64,000 bases of DNA from Calliopsis andreniformis. Lineage: Eukaryota > Arthropoda > Insecta > Hymenoptera > Andrenidae. How positions within the stretch are numbered: the stretch's first letter is position 1; each line of letters begins with the position of its first letter. The notes under the pieces are model-generated. The model did no database searches, was not told where the DNA came from, and worked only from the letters and a program-made list of their open reading frames with translations. Below are positions 38,391 to 51,810 of the stretch, in pieces. The stretch spans positions 10,310,001 through 10,374,000 of the forward strand of contig NW_027480422.1 of NCBI RefSeq assembly GCF_051401765.1, given 5' to 3'. The position numbers and the translations under genes are program-made.

Positions 38391-41377
38391 TTTGCAATTA
38401 TTCATTTTATACAATGGAAAAACTGTTGTATTTATATTGTTTTTTATAGTTATGGCGTTGACTGCTAAGGCCGTAGCCTTTCGATGTGGTGGAGCAATGC
38501 CCTAGAGTGAAGCCTAGGATGCCCGCAACGTAGAAATGACCATATTTTTCACACTGTTTGCAATTATTCCTGTTATACGATGGACAAACTGTTGGATTTT
38601 TAATGTACTTTATGCTTCTGGCGTTGACTTCTAAGGCCCTATGTATTCGATCTGGTGGAGCAATGTCTCAGTGTGAAGCCTAGGTTGCCCGGAAAGTAGA
38701 AATGCCCATTACCACCACACTGTTTGCAATTATTCATTTTATACAATGGAAAAACTGTTGTATTTATATTGTTTTTTATAGTTATGGCGTTGACTGCTAA
38801 GGCCGCAGCAATTCGATATGGTGGAGCAACGCCCTAGAGTGAAGCCTAGGTTGCCGGGAACGTAGAAATGACCATTACTTCCACACTGTTTGCAATTATA
38901 CGTATTATACAGTGGAGCAACTGTTGTATTTATATGGCATTTTATGCTTCTGGCATTGACGGCTAAGGTCCTAACTATTCGCTGTGGTGGAGCAACGCCC
39001 TAGAGTGAAGCCTAGGTTGCCCCGAATGTAGAAATGACCATCACTTTCACAATGGTTGCAGTTATTCTTGTTATGCGATGGAAAAACTGTTGTATTTATA
39101 TTGTATTTTATGCTTCAGGCGTTGACTTCTTAGGCCCTAACTATTCGCTCTGCTGGAACAACGCCCTAGAGTGATGCCTAGGTCGCCCGGATCGTAGAAA
39201 TGACCATTACTTGCACACTGGATGCAATTATCGTTTTATACGATGGAAAAACTGTTGTATTTATTTTGTATTTGGTGCTCCTGGCGTTGACTTCTTAGGC
39301 CCTAACTATTGGATCTGGTGGACCAACGCCCTAGAGTGAAGCCTAGGTTGCCCGGAACGTAGAAATGACCATTACTTCCACACTGTTTGCAATTATTCAT
39401 ATTATACAGTGGAAAAACTGTTGTATTTATATTGTATTTTATGCTTCTGGCGTTGACTTCTTAGACCGTAACAATTCGATCTGGTGGAGCAACGCCCTAG
39501 AGTGAAGCCTAGGTTGCACGGAACGTAGAAATGACCATAACATTCATACTGGTTGCAATTATTTCTGTTATACAAGGGAAAAACTGTTGTATTTTTGTTG
39601 TATTTTATGCTTCTGGCGTTGACTTCTTAGGCCCTAACCATTCGATCTGGTGGAGCAACGCCCTAGAGTGAAGCCTAGGTTGCACGGAACGTAGAAATGA
39701 CCATTACTTCCTCACTGTTTGCAATTATTCATTTTATACAATGGAAAAACTGTTGTATTTATATTGTTTTTTATAGTTATGGCGTTCACTTCTAAGGCCG
39801 TAGCTATTCGATGTGGTGGAGCAATGCCCTAGAGTGAAGCCTAGGATGCCCGAAACGTAGAAATGACCATATCTTTCACACTGTTTGCAATTATTCCTGT
39901 TATACGATTCAAAAACTGTTGTATTTATATTGTATTTTATGCTTCTGGCATTGTCTTCTTAGGCCCTAACTTTTCGATCTGGTGGAGCATCGCCCTAGGG
40001 TGAAGTCTAGGTTGCCCGGAACGTAGAAATGACCATAACTATCAGACTGGTTGCAATTATTTGTTTTATACGATGGATAGACTGTTGTACTTATATTGTA
40101 TTTAATAGTTATGGCGTTGTCTTCTAGGGCCGCAGCTGTTTCGATGTGGTTGAGCAACGCCCTAGAGTGAAGCCTGGGTTGCCCGGAACGTAGAAATGAC
40201 CATTACTTCCACACTGTTTGCAATTATTCATATTATACAGTGGAACAACTGTTGTATTTATATGGCATTTTATGCTTCTGGCATTGACTTCTAAGGCCCT
40301 AACTATTCGATGTGGTGGAGCAACGCCCTAGAGTGAAGCCTAGGTTGCCCTGAACGTAGAAATGACCATAGCTTTCACACTGGTTGCAATTATTCCAGTT
40401 ATACCAGGGAAAAACTGTTGTATTTATATTGTATTTTATGCTTCTGGCCTTGACTTCTTATGCCCTAACTATTCGATCTGGTGGAGCAACGCCCTAGGGT
40501 GAAGCCTAGGTTGCCCTGAACGTAGAAATAACCATAACTTTCATACTGGTTGCAATTATTCGTTTTATACAATGTAAAAACTGTTGTATTTATATTGTAT
40601 TTTATGCTTCACGCGTTGACTTCTTAGGCCCTAACTATTCGCTCTGGTGGAACAACGCCCTAGAGTGATGCCTAGGTCGCCCGGATCGTAGAAATGACCA
40701 TTACTTGCACACTGGATGCAATTATCGATTTATACGATGGAAAAACTGTTGTATTTATTTTGTATTTGGTGCTCCTGGCGTTGACTTCTTAGGCCCTAAC
40801 TATTGGATCTGGTGGACCAACGCCCTAGAGTGAAGCCTAGGTTGCCCGGAACGTAAAAATGACCATTACTTCCACACTGTTTGCAATTATTCATACTATA
40901 CAGTGGAAAAACTGTTGTATTTATATAGTATTTTATGCTTCTGGCATTGACTTCTAAGGCCCTAACTATTCGATGTGGTGGAGCAACGCTCTAGAGTGAA
41001 GCCTAGGTCGCCCGGAACGTAGAAATGACCATAACTTTCACACTGGTTTCAATTATTCGTTTTATACAATGGAAAAACTGTTCTATTTATTTTGTATTTT
41101 ATGCTTCGGGCGTCGACTTCTAAGGCCCTAACTATTCGATCTGGTTGTGCAACGCCCTAGAGTGAAGCCTAGGATGCCCGCAACGTAGAAATGACCATAT
41201 TTTTCACACTGGTTGCAATTATTCTTGTTATACGATGGAAAAACTGTTGTATTTATTTTGTATTTTATGCTTCAGGCGTTGACTTCTTAGGCCCTAACTA
41301 TTCGCTCTGGTGGAACAACGCCCTAGTGTGAAGCCTAGGTTGCCCGGAAAGTAGAAATGACCATTACCTCCACACTG
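38391..41377 (+). repeat. 18-monomer block, first copy (2,987 bp)
   Basis: Recurs at an offset of 2,987 bp, one short of 18 x 166. The rare form ccgtagcctttcgatg at 38471 pairs with 41458. Other shared markers are gaccgtaacaattcg (39464 and 42451), atttttgttgtat, ttattccagttatac, cttcacgcgttgac and ggagcatcgcccta. The copies are almost identical over about 2.4 kb. Confidence 0.9.
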
Positions 41378-43801
41378 TTTGCAATTATTCATTTTATACA
41401 ATGGAAAAACTGTTGTATTTATATTGTTTTTTATAGTTATGGCGTTGACTGCTAAGGCCGTAGCCTTTCGATGTGGTGGAGCAATGCCCTAGAGTGAAGC
41501 CTAGGATGCCCGCAACGTAGAAATGACCATATTTTTCACACTGTTTGCAATTATTCCTGTTATACGATGGACAAACTGTTGGATTTTTAATGTACTTTAT
41601 GCTTCTGGCGTTGACTTCTAAGGCCCTATGTATTCGATCTGGTGGAGCAATGTCTCAGTGTGAAGCCTAGGTTGCCCGGAAAGTAGAAATGCCCATTACC
41701 ACCACACTGTTTGCAATTATTCATTTTATACAATGGAAAAACTGTTGTATTTATATTGTTTTTTATAGTTATGGCGTTGACTGCTAAGGCCGCAGCAATT
41801 CGATATGGTGGAGCAACGCCCTAGAGTGAAGCCTAGGTTGCCGGGAACGTAGAAATGACCATTACTTCCACACTGTTTGCAATTATACGTATTATACAGT
41901 GGAGCAACTGTTGTATTTATATGGCATTTTATGCTTCTGGCATTGACGGCTAAGGTCCTAACTATTCGCTGTGGTGGAGCAACGCCCTAGAGTGAAGCCT
42001 AGGTTGCCCCGAATGTAGAAATGACCATCACTTTCACAATGGTTGCAGTTATTCTTGTTATGCGATGGAAAAACTGTTGTATTTATATTGTATTTTATGC
42101 TTCAGGCGTTGACTTCTTAGGCCCTAACTATTCGCTCTGCTGGAACAACGCCCTAGAGTGATGCCTAGGTCGCCCGGATCGTAGAAATGACCATTACTTG
42201 CACACTGGATGCAATTATCGTTTTATACGATGGAAAAACTGTTGTATTTATTTTGTATTTGGTGCTCCTGGCGTTGACTTCTTAGGCCCTAACTATTGGA
42301 TCTGGTGGACCAACGCCCTAGAGTGAAGCCTAGGTTGCCCGGAACGTAGAAATGACCATTACTTCCACACTGTTTGCAATTATTCATATTATACAGTGGA
42401 AAAACTGTTGTATTTATATTGTATTTTATGCTTCTGGCGTTGACTTCTTAGACCGTAACAATTCGATCTGGTGGAGCAACGCCCTAGAGTGAAGCCTAGG
42501 TTGCACGGAACGTAGAAATGACCATAACATTCATACTGGTTGCAATTATTTCTGTTATACAAGGGAAAAACTGTTGTATTTTTGTTGTATTTTATGCTTC
42601 TGGCGTTGACTTCTTAGGCCCTAACCATTCGATCTGGTGGAGCAACGCCCTAGAGTGAAGCCTAGGTTGCACGGAACGTAGAAATGACCATTACTTCCTC
42701 ACTGTTTGCAATTATTCATTTTATACAATGGAAAAACTGTTGTATTTATATTGTTTTTTATAGTTATGGCGTTCACTTCTAAGGCCGTAGCTATTCGATG
42801 TGGTGGAGCAATGCCCTAGAGTGAAGCCTAGGATGCCCGAAACGTAGAAATGACCATATCTTTCACACTGTTTGCAATTATTCCTGTTATACGATTCAAA
42901 AACTGTTGTATTTATATTGTATTTTATGCTTCTGGCATTGTCTTCTTAGGCCCTAACTTTTCGATCTGGTGGAGCATCGCCCTAGGGTGAAGTCTAGGTT
43001 GCCCGGAACGTAGAAATGACCATAACTATCAGACTGGTTGCAATTATTTGTTTTATACGATGGATAGACTGTTGTACTTATATTGTATTTAATAGTTATG
43101 GCGTTGTCTTCTAGGGCCGCAGCTGTTTCGATGTGGTTGAGCAACGCCCTAGAGTGAAGCCTGGGTTGCCCGGAACGTAGAAATGACCATTACTTCCACA
43201 CTGTTTGCAATTATTCATATTATACAGTGGAACAACTGTTGTATTTATATGGCATTTTATGCTTCTGGCATTGACTTCTAAGGCCCTAACTATTCGATGT
43301 GGTGGAGCAACGCCCTAGAGTGAAGCCTAGGTTGCCCTGAACGTAGAAATGACCATAGCTTTCACACTGGTTGCAATTATTCCAGTTATACCAGGGAAAA
43401 ACTGTTGTATTTATATTGTATTTTATGCTTCTGGCCTTGACTTCTTATGCCCTAACTATTCGATCTGGTGGAGCAACGCCCTAGGGTGAAGCCTAGGTTG
43501 CCCTGAACGTAGAAATAACCATAACTTTCATACTGGTTGCAATTATTCGTTTTATACAATGTAAAAACTGTTGTATTTATATTGTATTTTATGCTTCACG
43601 CGTTGACTTCTTAGGCCCTAACTATTCGCTCTGGTGGAACAACGCCCTAGAGTGATGCCTAGGTCGCCCGGATCGTAGAAATGACCATTACTTGCACACT
43701 GGATGCAATTATCGATTTATACGATGGAAAAACTGTTGTATTTATTTTGTATTTGGTGCTCCTGGCGTTGACTTCTTAGGCCCTAACTATTGGATCTGGT
43801 G
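41378..43801 (+). repeat. 18-monomer block, second copy, truncated (2,424 bp)
   Basis: Tandem copy of 38391 onwards. The match stops at about 43801, opposite 40814, where ggtggaccaacgcc would be expected but ggtggagcatcgcc is found. The last five monomers of this copy (42972-43801) are themselves the template for the next tandem duplication. Confidence 0.88.
42972..43801 (+). repeat. Nested 5-monomer block, first copy (830 bp)
   Basis: The stretch recurs directly at an offset of exactly 830 bp, 5 x 166. Markers are ggagcatcgcccta, gatggatagactg, gcagctgtttcgatg and cttcacgcgttgac. It lies inside the truncated second copy of the 18-monomer block, so this duplication postdates the 18-monomer event. 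Confidence 0.9.
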
Positions 43802-44631
43802 GAGCATCGCCCTAGGGTGAAGTCTAGGTTGCCCGGAACGTAGAAATGACCATAACTATCAGACTGGTTGCAATTATTTGTTTTATACGATGGATAGACT
43901 GTTGTACTTATATTGTATTTAATAGTTATGGCGTTGTCTTCTAGGGCCGCAGCTGTTTCGATGTGGTTGAGCAACGCCCTAGAGTGAAGCCTGGGTTGCC
44001 CGGAACGTAGAAATGACCATCACTTCCACACTGTTTGCAATTATTCATATTATACAGTGGAACAACTGTTGTATTTATATGGCATTTTATGCTTCTGGCA
44101 TTGACTTCTAAGGCCCTAACTATTCGATGTGGTGGAGCAACGCCCTAGAGTGAAGCCTAGGTTGCCCTGAACGTAGAAATGACCATAGCTTTCACACTGG
44201 TTGCAATTATTCCTGTTATACCAGGGAAAAACTGTTGTATTTATATTGTATTTTATGCTTCTGGCCTTGACTTCTTATGCCCTAACTATTCGATCTGGTG
44301 GAGCAACGCCCTAGGGTGAAGCCTAGGTTGCCCTGAACGTAGAAATAACCATAACTTTCATACTGGTTGCAATTATTCGTTTTATACAATGTAAAAACTG
44401 TTGTATTTATATTGTATTTTATGCTTCACGCGTTGACTTCTTAGGCCCTAACTATTCGCTCTGGTGGAACAACGCCCTAGAGTGATGCCTAGGTCGCCCG
44501 GATCGTAGAAATGACCATTACTTGCACACTGGATGCAATTATCGATTTATACGATGGAAAAACTGTTGTATTTATTTTGTATTTGGTGCTCCTGGCGTTG
44601 ACTTCTTAGGCCCTAACTATTGGATCTGGTG
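43802..44631 (+). repeat. Nested 5-monomer block, second copy (830 bp)
   Basis: Direct copy of 42972-43801 with at least two substitutions: gaccatcacttcc near 44018 against gaccattacttcc, and ttattcctgttatac against ttattccagttatac. Its end rejoins the order expected from 40814 (ggtggaccaacgcc). The exchange therefore inserted one extra five-monomer set without otherwise disturbing the order. Confidence 0.9.
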
Positions 44632-46496
44632 GACCAACGCCCTAGAGTGAAGCCTAGGTTGCCCGGAACGTAAAAATGACCATTACTTCCACACTGTTTG
44701 CAATTATTCATATTATACAGTGGAAAAACTGTTGTATTTATATAGTATTTTATGCTTCTGGCATTGACTTCTAAGGCCCTAACTATTCGATGTGGTGGAG
44801 CAACGCCCTAGAGTGAAGCCTAGGTTGCCCGGAACGTAGAAATGACCATTACTTGCACACTGGATGCAATTATCGTTTTATACGATGGAAAAACTGTTGT
44901 ATTTATTTTGTATTTGGTGCTCCTGGCGTTGACTTCTTAGGCCCTAACTATTGGATCTGGTGGACCAACGCCCTAGAGTGAAGCCTAGGTTGCCCGGAAC
45001 GTAGAAATGACCATTACTTCCACACTGTTTGCAATTATTCATATTATACAGTGGAAAAACTGTTGTATTTATATTGTATTTTATGCTTCTGGCATTGACT
45101 TCTAACGCCCTAACTATTCGATGTGGTGGAGCAACGCCCTAGAGTGAAGCCTAGGTTGCCCGGAACGTAGAAATGACCATAACTTTCACACTGGTTGCAA
45201 TTATTTCTGTTATACAAGGGAAAAACTGTTGTATTTATATTGTATTTTATGCTTCTGGCGTTGACTTCTTAAACCCTAACTATTCGATCTGGTGGAGCAA
45301 CGCCCTAGAGTGAAGCCTAGGTTGCACGGAACGTAGAAATGACCATAACATTCATACTGGTTGCAATTATTTCTGTTATACAAGGGAAAAACTGTTGTAT
45401 TTTTATTGTATTTTATGCTTCTGGCGTTGACTTCTTAGGCCCTAACCATTCGATCTGGTGGAGCAACGCCCTAGTGTGAAGCCTAGGTTGCCCGGAACGT
45501 AGAAGTGACCATTACCTTCACACTGTTTGCGATTATTCATTTTATACGATGGTAAAACTGTTGTACATATATCGTATTTTATGCTTCTGGCGTTGCCTTC
45601 TTAGGCCCTAACTATTCGGTCAGGTGGAGCAACGCCCTAGGGTGAAGCCTAGGTTGCCCGGAACGTAGAAATGACCATAACTTTCATACTGGTTGCAATT
45701 ACTCGTTTTATACGATGGAAAGACTGTTGTATTTATATTGTATTTTATAGTTATGGCGTTGTCTTCTAGGGCCGTAGCTATTCGATGTGGTTGAGCAATG
45801 CCCTAGAGTGAAGCCTAGGATGCCCGCAACGTAGAAATGACCATATCTTTCACACTGTCTGCAATTATTCCTGTTATACGATTCAAAAACTGTTGTATTT
45901 ATATTGTATTTTATGCTTCTGGCGTTGACTTCTAAGGCCGGAGCTATTCGATTTGGTGGAGCAACGCCCTAGAGTGAAGCCTAGATTGCCCGGAACGTAG
46001 AAATGACCATAGCTTTCATACTGGTTGCAATTATTCGTTTTATACGATGGAAAAGCTGTTGTATTTATTTTGTATTTGGTGCTCCTGGCGTTGACTTCTT
46101 AGGCCCTAGCTATTGGATCTGGTGCGGCAGCGCCCTAGGGTGAAGCCTAGGTTGCCCGGAACGTGGAAATGACCATCACTTTCACACTGGTTGCAATTAT
46201 TCCTGTTATACGATTGAAAAACTGTTTTATCTATATTGTGTTTTATGCTTCTGGCGTTGACTTCTAAGGACGCAGCTAATCGATATGGTGGAGAAACGCC
46301 CTAGAGTGAAGCCTAGATTGCCCGGAAAGTAGAAGTGACCATACCTTTCACACTGGTTGCAATTATTCCTGTTATACGATGGAGAAGCTGTTGTATTTGT
46401 ATTGTATTTTATGCTTCTGGCGTAGACTTCTCAGGCCCTAATTATTCGATCTGGTGGAGCATGTCCCTAGAGTGAAGCCTAGGTTGCCCGCAACGT
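44632..46496 (+). repeat. Mosaic monomers, fragments of later blocks
   Basis: The first part resembles the blocks on its left. From about 45690 to 46010 it matches 48835-49165, the last two monomers of the 16-monomer repeat, at an offset of 3,155 bp (19 monomers), sharing gtctgcaattattcc and ggccggagctattcg. About 45988-46140 matches about 47975-48127, sharing ggtgcggcagcgcc. About 46190-46460 resembles 55490-55740. So pieces of two different downstream families sit side by side here. Confidence 0.8.
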
Positions 46497-49153
46497 AGAA
46501 ATGACCATGTCTTTCACACTGTTTGCAATTATTCCTGTTATAAGATTGAAAAACTGTTGTATTTGTATTGTATTTTATGCTTCTGGAGTAGACTTCTTAG
46601 GCCCTAACCATTCGATCTGGTGGAACGATGCTCTAGCGTGAAGCCTAGGTTGCCCGTATCGTAGAAATGACCATATCTTTCACACTGGTTGCAATTATTC
46701 CTGTTATACGATGGAAAAACTGTTGTATTTGTATTGTATTTTATGCTTCTGGCGTTGACTTCTCAGGCCCTAATTATTCGATCTGGTGGAGCAACGCCCT
46801 AGGGTGAAGCCTAGGTTGCCCGGAACGTAGAAATGACCATAACTTTCATACTGGTTGCAATTATTCGTTTTATACCGTGGAAAGACTGTTGTATTTATAT
46901 TGTATTTTATAGTTAATGGCGATGTCTTCTAGGGCCGTAGCTATCCGATGTGGTTGAGCAACGCCCTAGAGTGAAGCCTCGGTTGCCCGAAACGTATAAA
47001 TGACCATAGCTTTCATACTTGTTGCAATTATTCCTGTTATACAAGGGAAAAACTGTTGTATTTATATTGTATTTTATGCTTCTGGCGTTGACTTCTTAGG
47101 CCCTAACTATTCGATCTGGTGGAGCATGGCCCTAGAGTGAAGCCTAGGTTGCACGTAACGTAGAAATGCCCATTACTTTCACACTGGTGGTAATTATTCC
47201 TGTTATACGATGGAATAACTGTTGTATTTTTGTTTTATTTTGTGCTTCTGGCGTTGACTTCTAAGTTCCTAGCTATTCGATCTGGTGGAGCAACGCTCGA
47301 TAGTGAAGCCTAGGTTGCCCAGAACTGAGAAATGACCATCACCTTCACTCTGGTTGCAATTATTCCTGTTATACGATGGAAAAACTGTGTTATTTATATT
47401 GTATTTTATGCTTCTGGCGTAGGCTTCTTAGGCCCTAACTATTCGATCTGGGGGAACCACGCCCTAGACTGAAGCCTAGGTTGCCCGGAACGTACAAATG
47501 ACCATCACTTTCACACTGGTTGCAATTATTCCTGTTATACGATGGAAAAAGTGTTGTATTTATATTGTATTTTATGCTTCTGGCGTTGACTTCTAAGGCC
47601 GCAGCTATTCGATGTGGTGGAGCAACGCCCTAGAGTGAAGCCTAGGTTGCCCGGAACGTAGAAATGACCATAGCTTTCACACTGGTTGCAATTACTCGTT
47701 TTATACGATGGAAAGACTGTTGTATTTATATTGTATTTTATAGTTATGGCGTTGACTTCTTAGGCCCTAACTATTCGATCAGGTGGAGCAACGCCCTAGT
47801 GTGAAGCCTAGGTTGCCCGGAACGTAGAAATGACCATAACTTTCATACTGGTTGCAATTATTCGTTTTATACGATGGAAAAACTGTTGTATTAATTTTGT
47901 ATTTGGTGCCTCTGGCGTTGACTTCTTAGGCCCTAACTATTCGATGTGGTTGAACAACGCCCTAGAGTGAAGCCTAGATTGCCCGGAACGTAGAAATGAC
48001 CATAGCTTTCATACTGGTTGCAATTATTCGTTTTATACGATGGAAAAACTGTTGTATTTATTTTGTATTTGGTGCTCCTGGCGTTGACTTCTTAGGCCCT
48101 AGCTATTGGATCTGGTGCGGCAGCGCCCTAGGGTGTAGCCTAGGTTGCCCGGAACGTGGAAATGACCATAACTATCAGACTGGTTGCAATTACTCGTTTT
48201 ATACGATGGAACGACTGTTGTATTTATATTGGATTTTATAGTTATGGCGTTGTGTTCTAGGGCCGTAGCTATTGGATGTGGTTGAGCAACGCCCTAGAGT
48301 GAAGCCTAGGATGCCCGCAGCGTAGAAATGACCATATCTTTCACACTGTTTGCAATTATTCATATTATACAGTGGAAAAACAGTTGTATTTATATTGCAT
48401 CTTATGCTTCTGGCATTGACTTCTAAGGCCCTAACTATTCAATGTGGTGGAGCAACGTCCTAGAGTGAAGCCTTGGTTGCCCGGAACGTAGAAATGACCA
48501 TAGCTTTCACACTGGTTGCAATTATTCCTGTTATACAAGAGAAAAACTGTTGTATTCATATTGTATTTTATGCTTCTGGCGTTGACTTCTTAGGCCCTAT
48601 CTATTCGATCTGGCGGAGCAACGCCCTAGAGTGTAGCCTAGGTTGCCCGGAATGTGGAAATGACCATCACTTTCACACTGGTTGCAATTATTCTTGTTAT
48701 GCGATCGAAAAACTGTTGTATTTATTTTGCATTTTATGCCTCTGGCGTTGACTCCTAAGGCCGTAGCTATTCGATCTGGTGGAGCAACGCCCTAGAGAGA
48801 AGCCTAGATTGCCCGGAACGTAGAAATGACCATAACTATCAAACTGGTTGCAATTACTCGTTTTATACGATGGAAAGACTGTTGTATTTATATTGTATTT
48901 TATAGTTATGGCGTTGTCTTCTAGGGCCGTAGCTATTCGATGTGGTTGAGCAATGCCCTAGAGTGAAGCCTAGGATGCCCGCAACGTAGAAATGACCATA
49001 TCTTTCACACTGTCTGCAATTATTCCTGTTATACGATTCAAAAACTGTTGTATTTATATTGTATTTTATGCTTCTGGCGTTGACTTCTAAGGCCGGAGCT
49101 ATTCGATTTGGTGGAGCAACGCCCTAGAGTGAAGCCTAGATTGCCCGGAACGT
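46497..49153 (+). repeat. 16-monomer higher-order repeat, copy 1 (2,657 bp)
   Basis: The unit recurs at an offset of exactly 2,657 bp, one more than 16 x 166. The marker taagattgaaaaactg starts at 46541 and again at 49198. Other markers repeated in order are ggaacgatgctctag, gttaatggcgatg, ttgcacgtaacgtag, cccagaactgagaaatg, tgggggaaccacgcc and ggtgcggcagcgcc. This is the clearest higher-order repeat in the classical sense: more than two tandem copies of a multi-monomer unit whose members differ strongly within the unit but hardly at all between units. Confidence 0.93.
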
Positions 49154-51810
49154 AGAAATGACCATGTCTTTCACACTGTTTGCAATTATTCCTGTTATAA
49201 GATTGAAAAACTGTTGTATTTGTATTGTATTTTATGCTTCTGGAGTAGACTTCTTAGGCCCTAACCATTCGATCTGGTGGAACGATGCTCTAGCGTGAAG
49301 CCTAGGTTGCCCGTATCGTAGAAATGACCATATCTTTCACACTGGTTGCAATTATTCCTGTTATACGATGGAAAAACTGTTGTATTTGTATTGTATTTTA
49401 TGCTTCTGGCGTTGACTTCTTAGGCCCTAATTATTCGATCTGGTGGAGCAACGCCCTAGGGTGAAGCCTAGGTTGCCCGGAACGTAGAAATGACCATAAC
49501 TTTCATACTGGTTGCAATTATTCGTTTTATACCGTGGAAAGACTGTTGTATTTATATTGTATTTTATAGTTAATGGCGATGTCTTCTAGGGCCGTAGCTA
49601 TCCGATGTGGTTGAGCAACGCCCTAGAGTGAAGCCTCGGTTGCCCGAAACGTATAAATGACCATAGCTTTCATACTTGTTGCAATTATTCCTGTTATACA
49701 AGGGAAAAACTGTTGTATTTATATTGTATTTTATGCTTCTGGCGTTGACTTCTTAGGCCCTAACTATTCGATCTGGTGGAGCATGGCCCTAGAGTGAAGC
49801 CTAGGTTGCACGTAACGTAGAAATGCCCATTACTTTCACACTGGTGGTAATTATTCCTGTTATACGATGGAATAACTGTTGTATTTTTGTATTATTTTGT
49901 GCTTCTGGCGTTGACTTCTAAGTTCCTAGCTATTCGATCTGGTGGAGCAACGCTCGATAGTGAAGCCTAGGTTGCCCAGAACTGAGAAATGACCATCACC
50001 TTCACTCTGGTTGCAATTATTCCTGTTATACGATGGAAAAACTGTGTTATTTATATTGTATTTTATGCTTCTGGCGTAGGCTTCTTAGGCCCTAACTATT
50101 CGATCTGGGGGAACCACGCCCTAGACTGAAGCCTAGGTTGCCCGGAACGTACAAATGACCATCACTTTCACACTGGTTGCAATTATTCCTGTTATACGAT
50201 GGAAAAAGTGTTGTATTTATATTGTATTTTATGCTTCTGGCGTTGACTTCTAAGGCCGCAGCTATTCGATGTGGTGGAGCAACGCCCTAGAGTGAAGCCT
50301 AGGTTGCCCGGAACGTAGAAATGACCATAGCTTTCACACTGGTTGCAATTACTCGTTTTATACGATGGAAAGACTGTTGTATTTATATTGTATTTTATAG
50401 TTATGGCGTTGACTTCTTAGGCCCTAACTATTCGATCAGGTGGAGCAACGCCCTAGTGTGAAGCCTAGGTTGCCCGGAACGTAGAAATGACCATAACTTT
50501 CATACTGGTTGCAATTATTCGTTTTATACGATGGAAAAACTGTTGTATTAATTTTGTATTTGGTGCCTCTGGCGTTGACTTCTTAGGCCCTAACTATTCG
50601 ATGTGGTTGAACAACGCCCTAGAGTGAAGCCTAGATTGCCCGGAACGTAGAAATGACCATAGCTTTCATACTGGTTGCAATTATTCGTTTTATACGATGG
50701 AAAAACTGTTGTATTTATTTTGTATTTGGTGCTCCTGGCGTTGACTTCTTAGGCCCTAGCTATTGGATCTGGTGCGGCAGCGCCCTAGGGTGTAGCCTAG
50801 GTTGCCCGGAACGTGGAAATGACCATAACTATCAGACTGGTTGCAATTACTCGTTTTATACGATGGAACGACTATTGTATTTATATTGGATTTTATAGTT
50901 ATGGCGTTGTGTTCTAGGGCCGTAGCTATTGGATGTGGTTGAGCAGCGCCCTAGAGTGAAGCCTAGGATGCCCGCAGCGTAGAAATGACCATATCTTTCA
51001 CACTGTTTGCAATTATTCATATTATACAGTGGAAAAACAGTTGTATTTATATTGCATCTTATGCTTCTGGCATTGACTTCTAAGGCCCTAACTATTCAAT
51101 GTGGTGGAGCAACGTCCTAGAGTGAAGCCTTGGTTGCCCGGAACGTAGAAATGACCATAGCTTTCACACTGGTTGCAATTATTCCTGTTATACAAGAGAA
51201 AAACTGTTGTATTCATATTGTATTTTATGCTTCTGGCGTTGACTTCTTAGGCCCTATCTATTCGATCTGGCGGAGCAACGCCCTAGAGTGTAGCCTAGGT
51301 TGCCCGGAATGTGGAAATGACCATCACTTTCACACTGGTTGCAATTATTCTTGTTATGCGATCGAAAAACTGTTGTATTTATTTTGCATTTTATGCCTCT
51401 GGCGTTGACTCCTAAGGCCGTAGCTATTCGATCTGGTGGAGCAACGCCCTAGAGAGAAGCCTAGATTGCCCGGAACGTAGAAATGACCATAACTATCAAA
51501 CTGGTTGCAATTACTCGTTTTATACGATGGAAAGACTGTTGTATTTATATTGTATTTTATAGTTATGGCGTTGTCTTCTAGGGCCGTAGCTATTCGATGT
51601 GGTTGAGCAATGCCCTAGAGTGAAGCCTAGGATGCCCGCAACGTAGAAATGACCATATCTTTCACACTGTCTGCAATTATTCCTGTTATACGATTCAAAA
51701 ACTGTTGTATTTATATTGTATTTTATGCTTCTGGCGTTGACTTCTAAGGCCGGAGCTATTCGATTTGGTGGAGCAACGCCCTAGAGTGAAGCCTAGATTG
51801 CCCGGAACGT
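49154..51810 (+). repeat. 16-monomer higher-order repeat, copy 2 (2,657 bp)
   Basis: Tandem copy of 46497-49153. Private changes I noticed are tttttgtattattttg near 49886 (tttttgttttattttg in the others), gactattgtat near 50871 and gagcagcgcc near 50941. It shares acttcttaggccctaatt with copies 3 and 4, whereas copy 1 has acttctcagg. Divergence is only a few changes per 2.7 kb by eye. Confidence 0.93.

Noticed and set aside
39966..40157. Reverse-strand open frames of 63-82 codons (also 15216-15425, 20506-20754, 42953-43144, 43783-43974, 56401-56592)
   Set aside because: They are the complement of satellite monomers. Identical products at 39966, 42953 and 43783 simply follow the 18- and 5-monomer duplications. 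No coding evidence.
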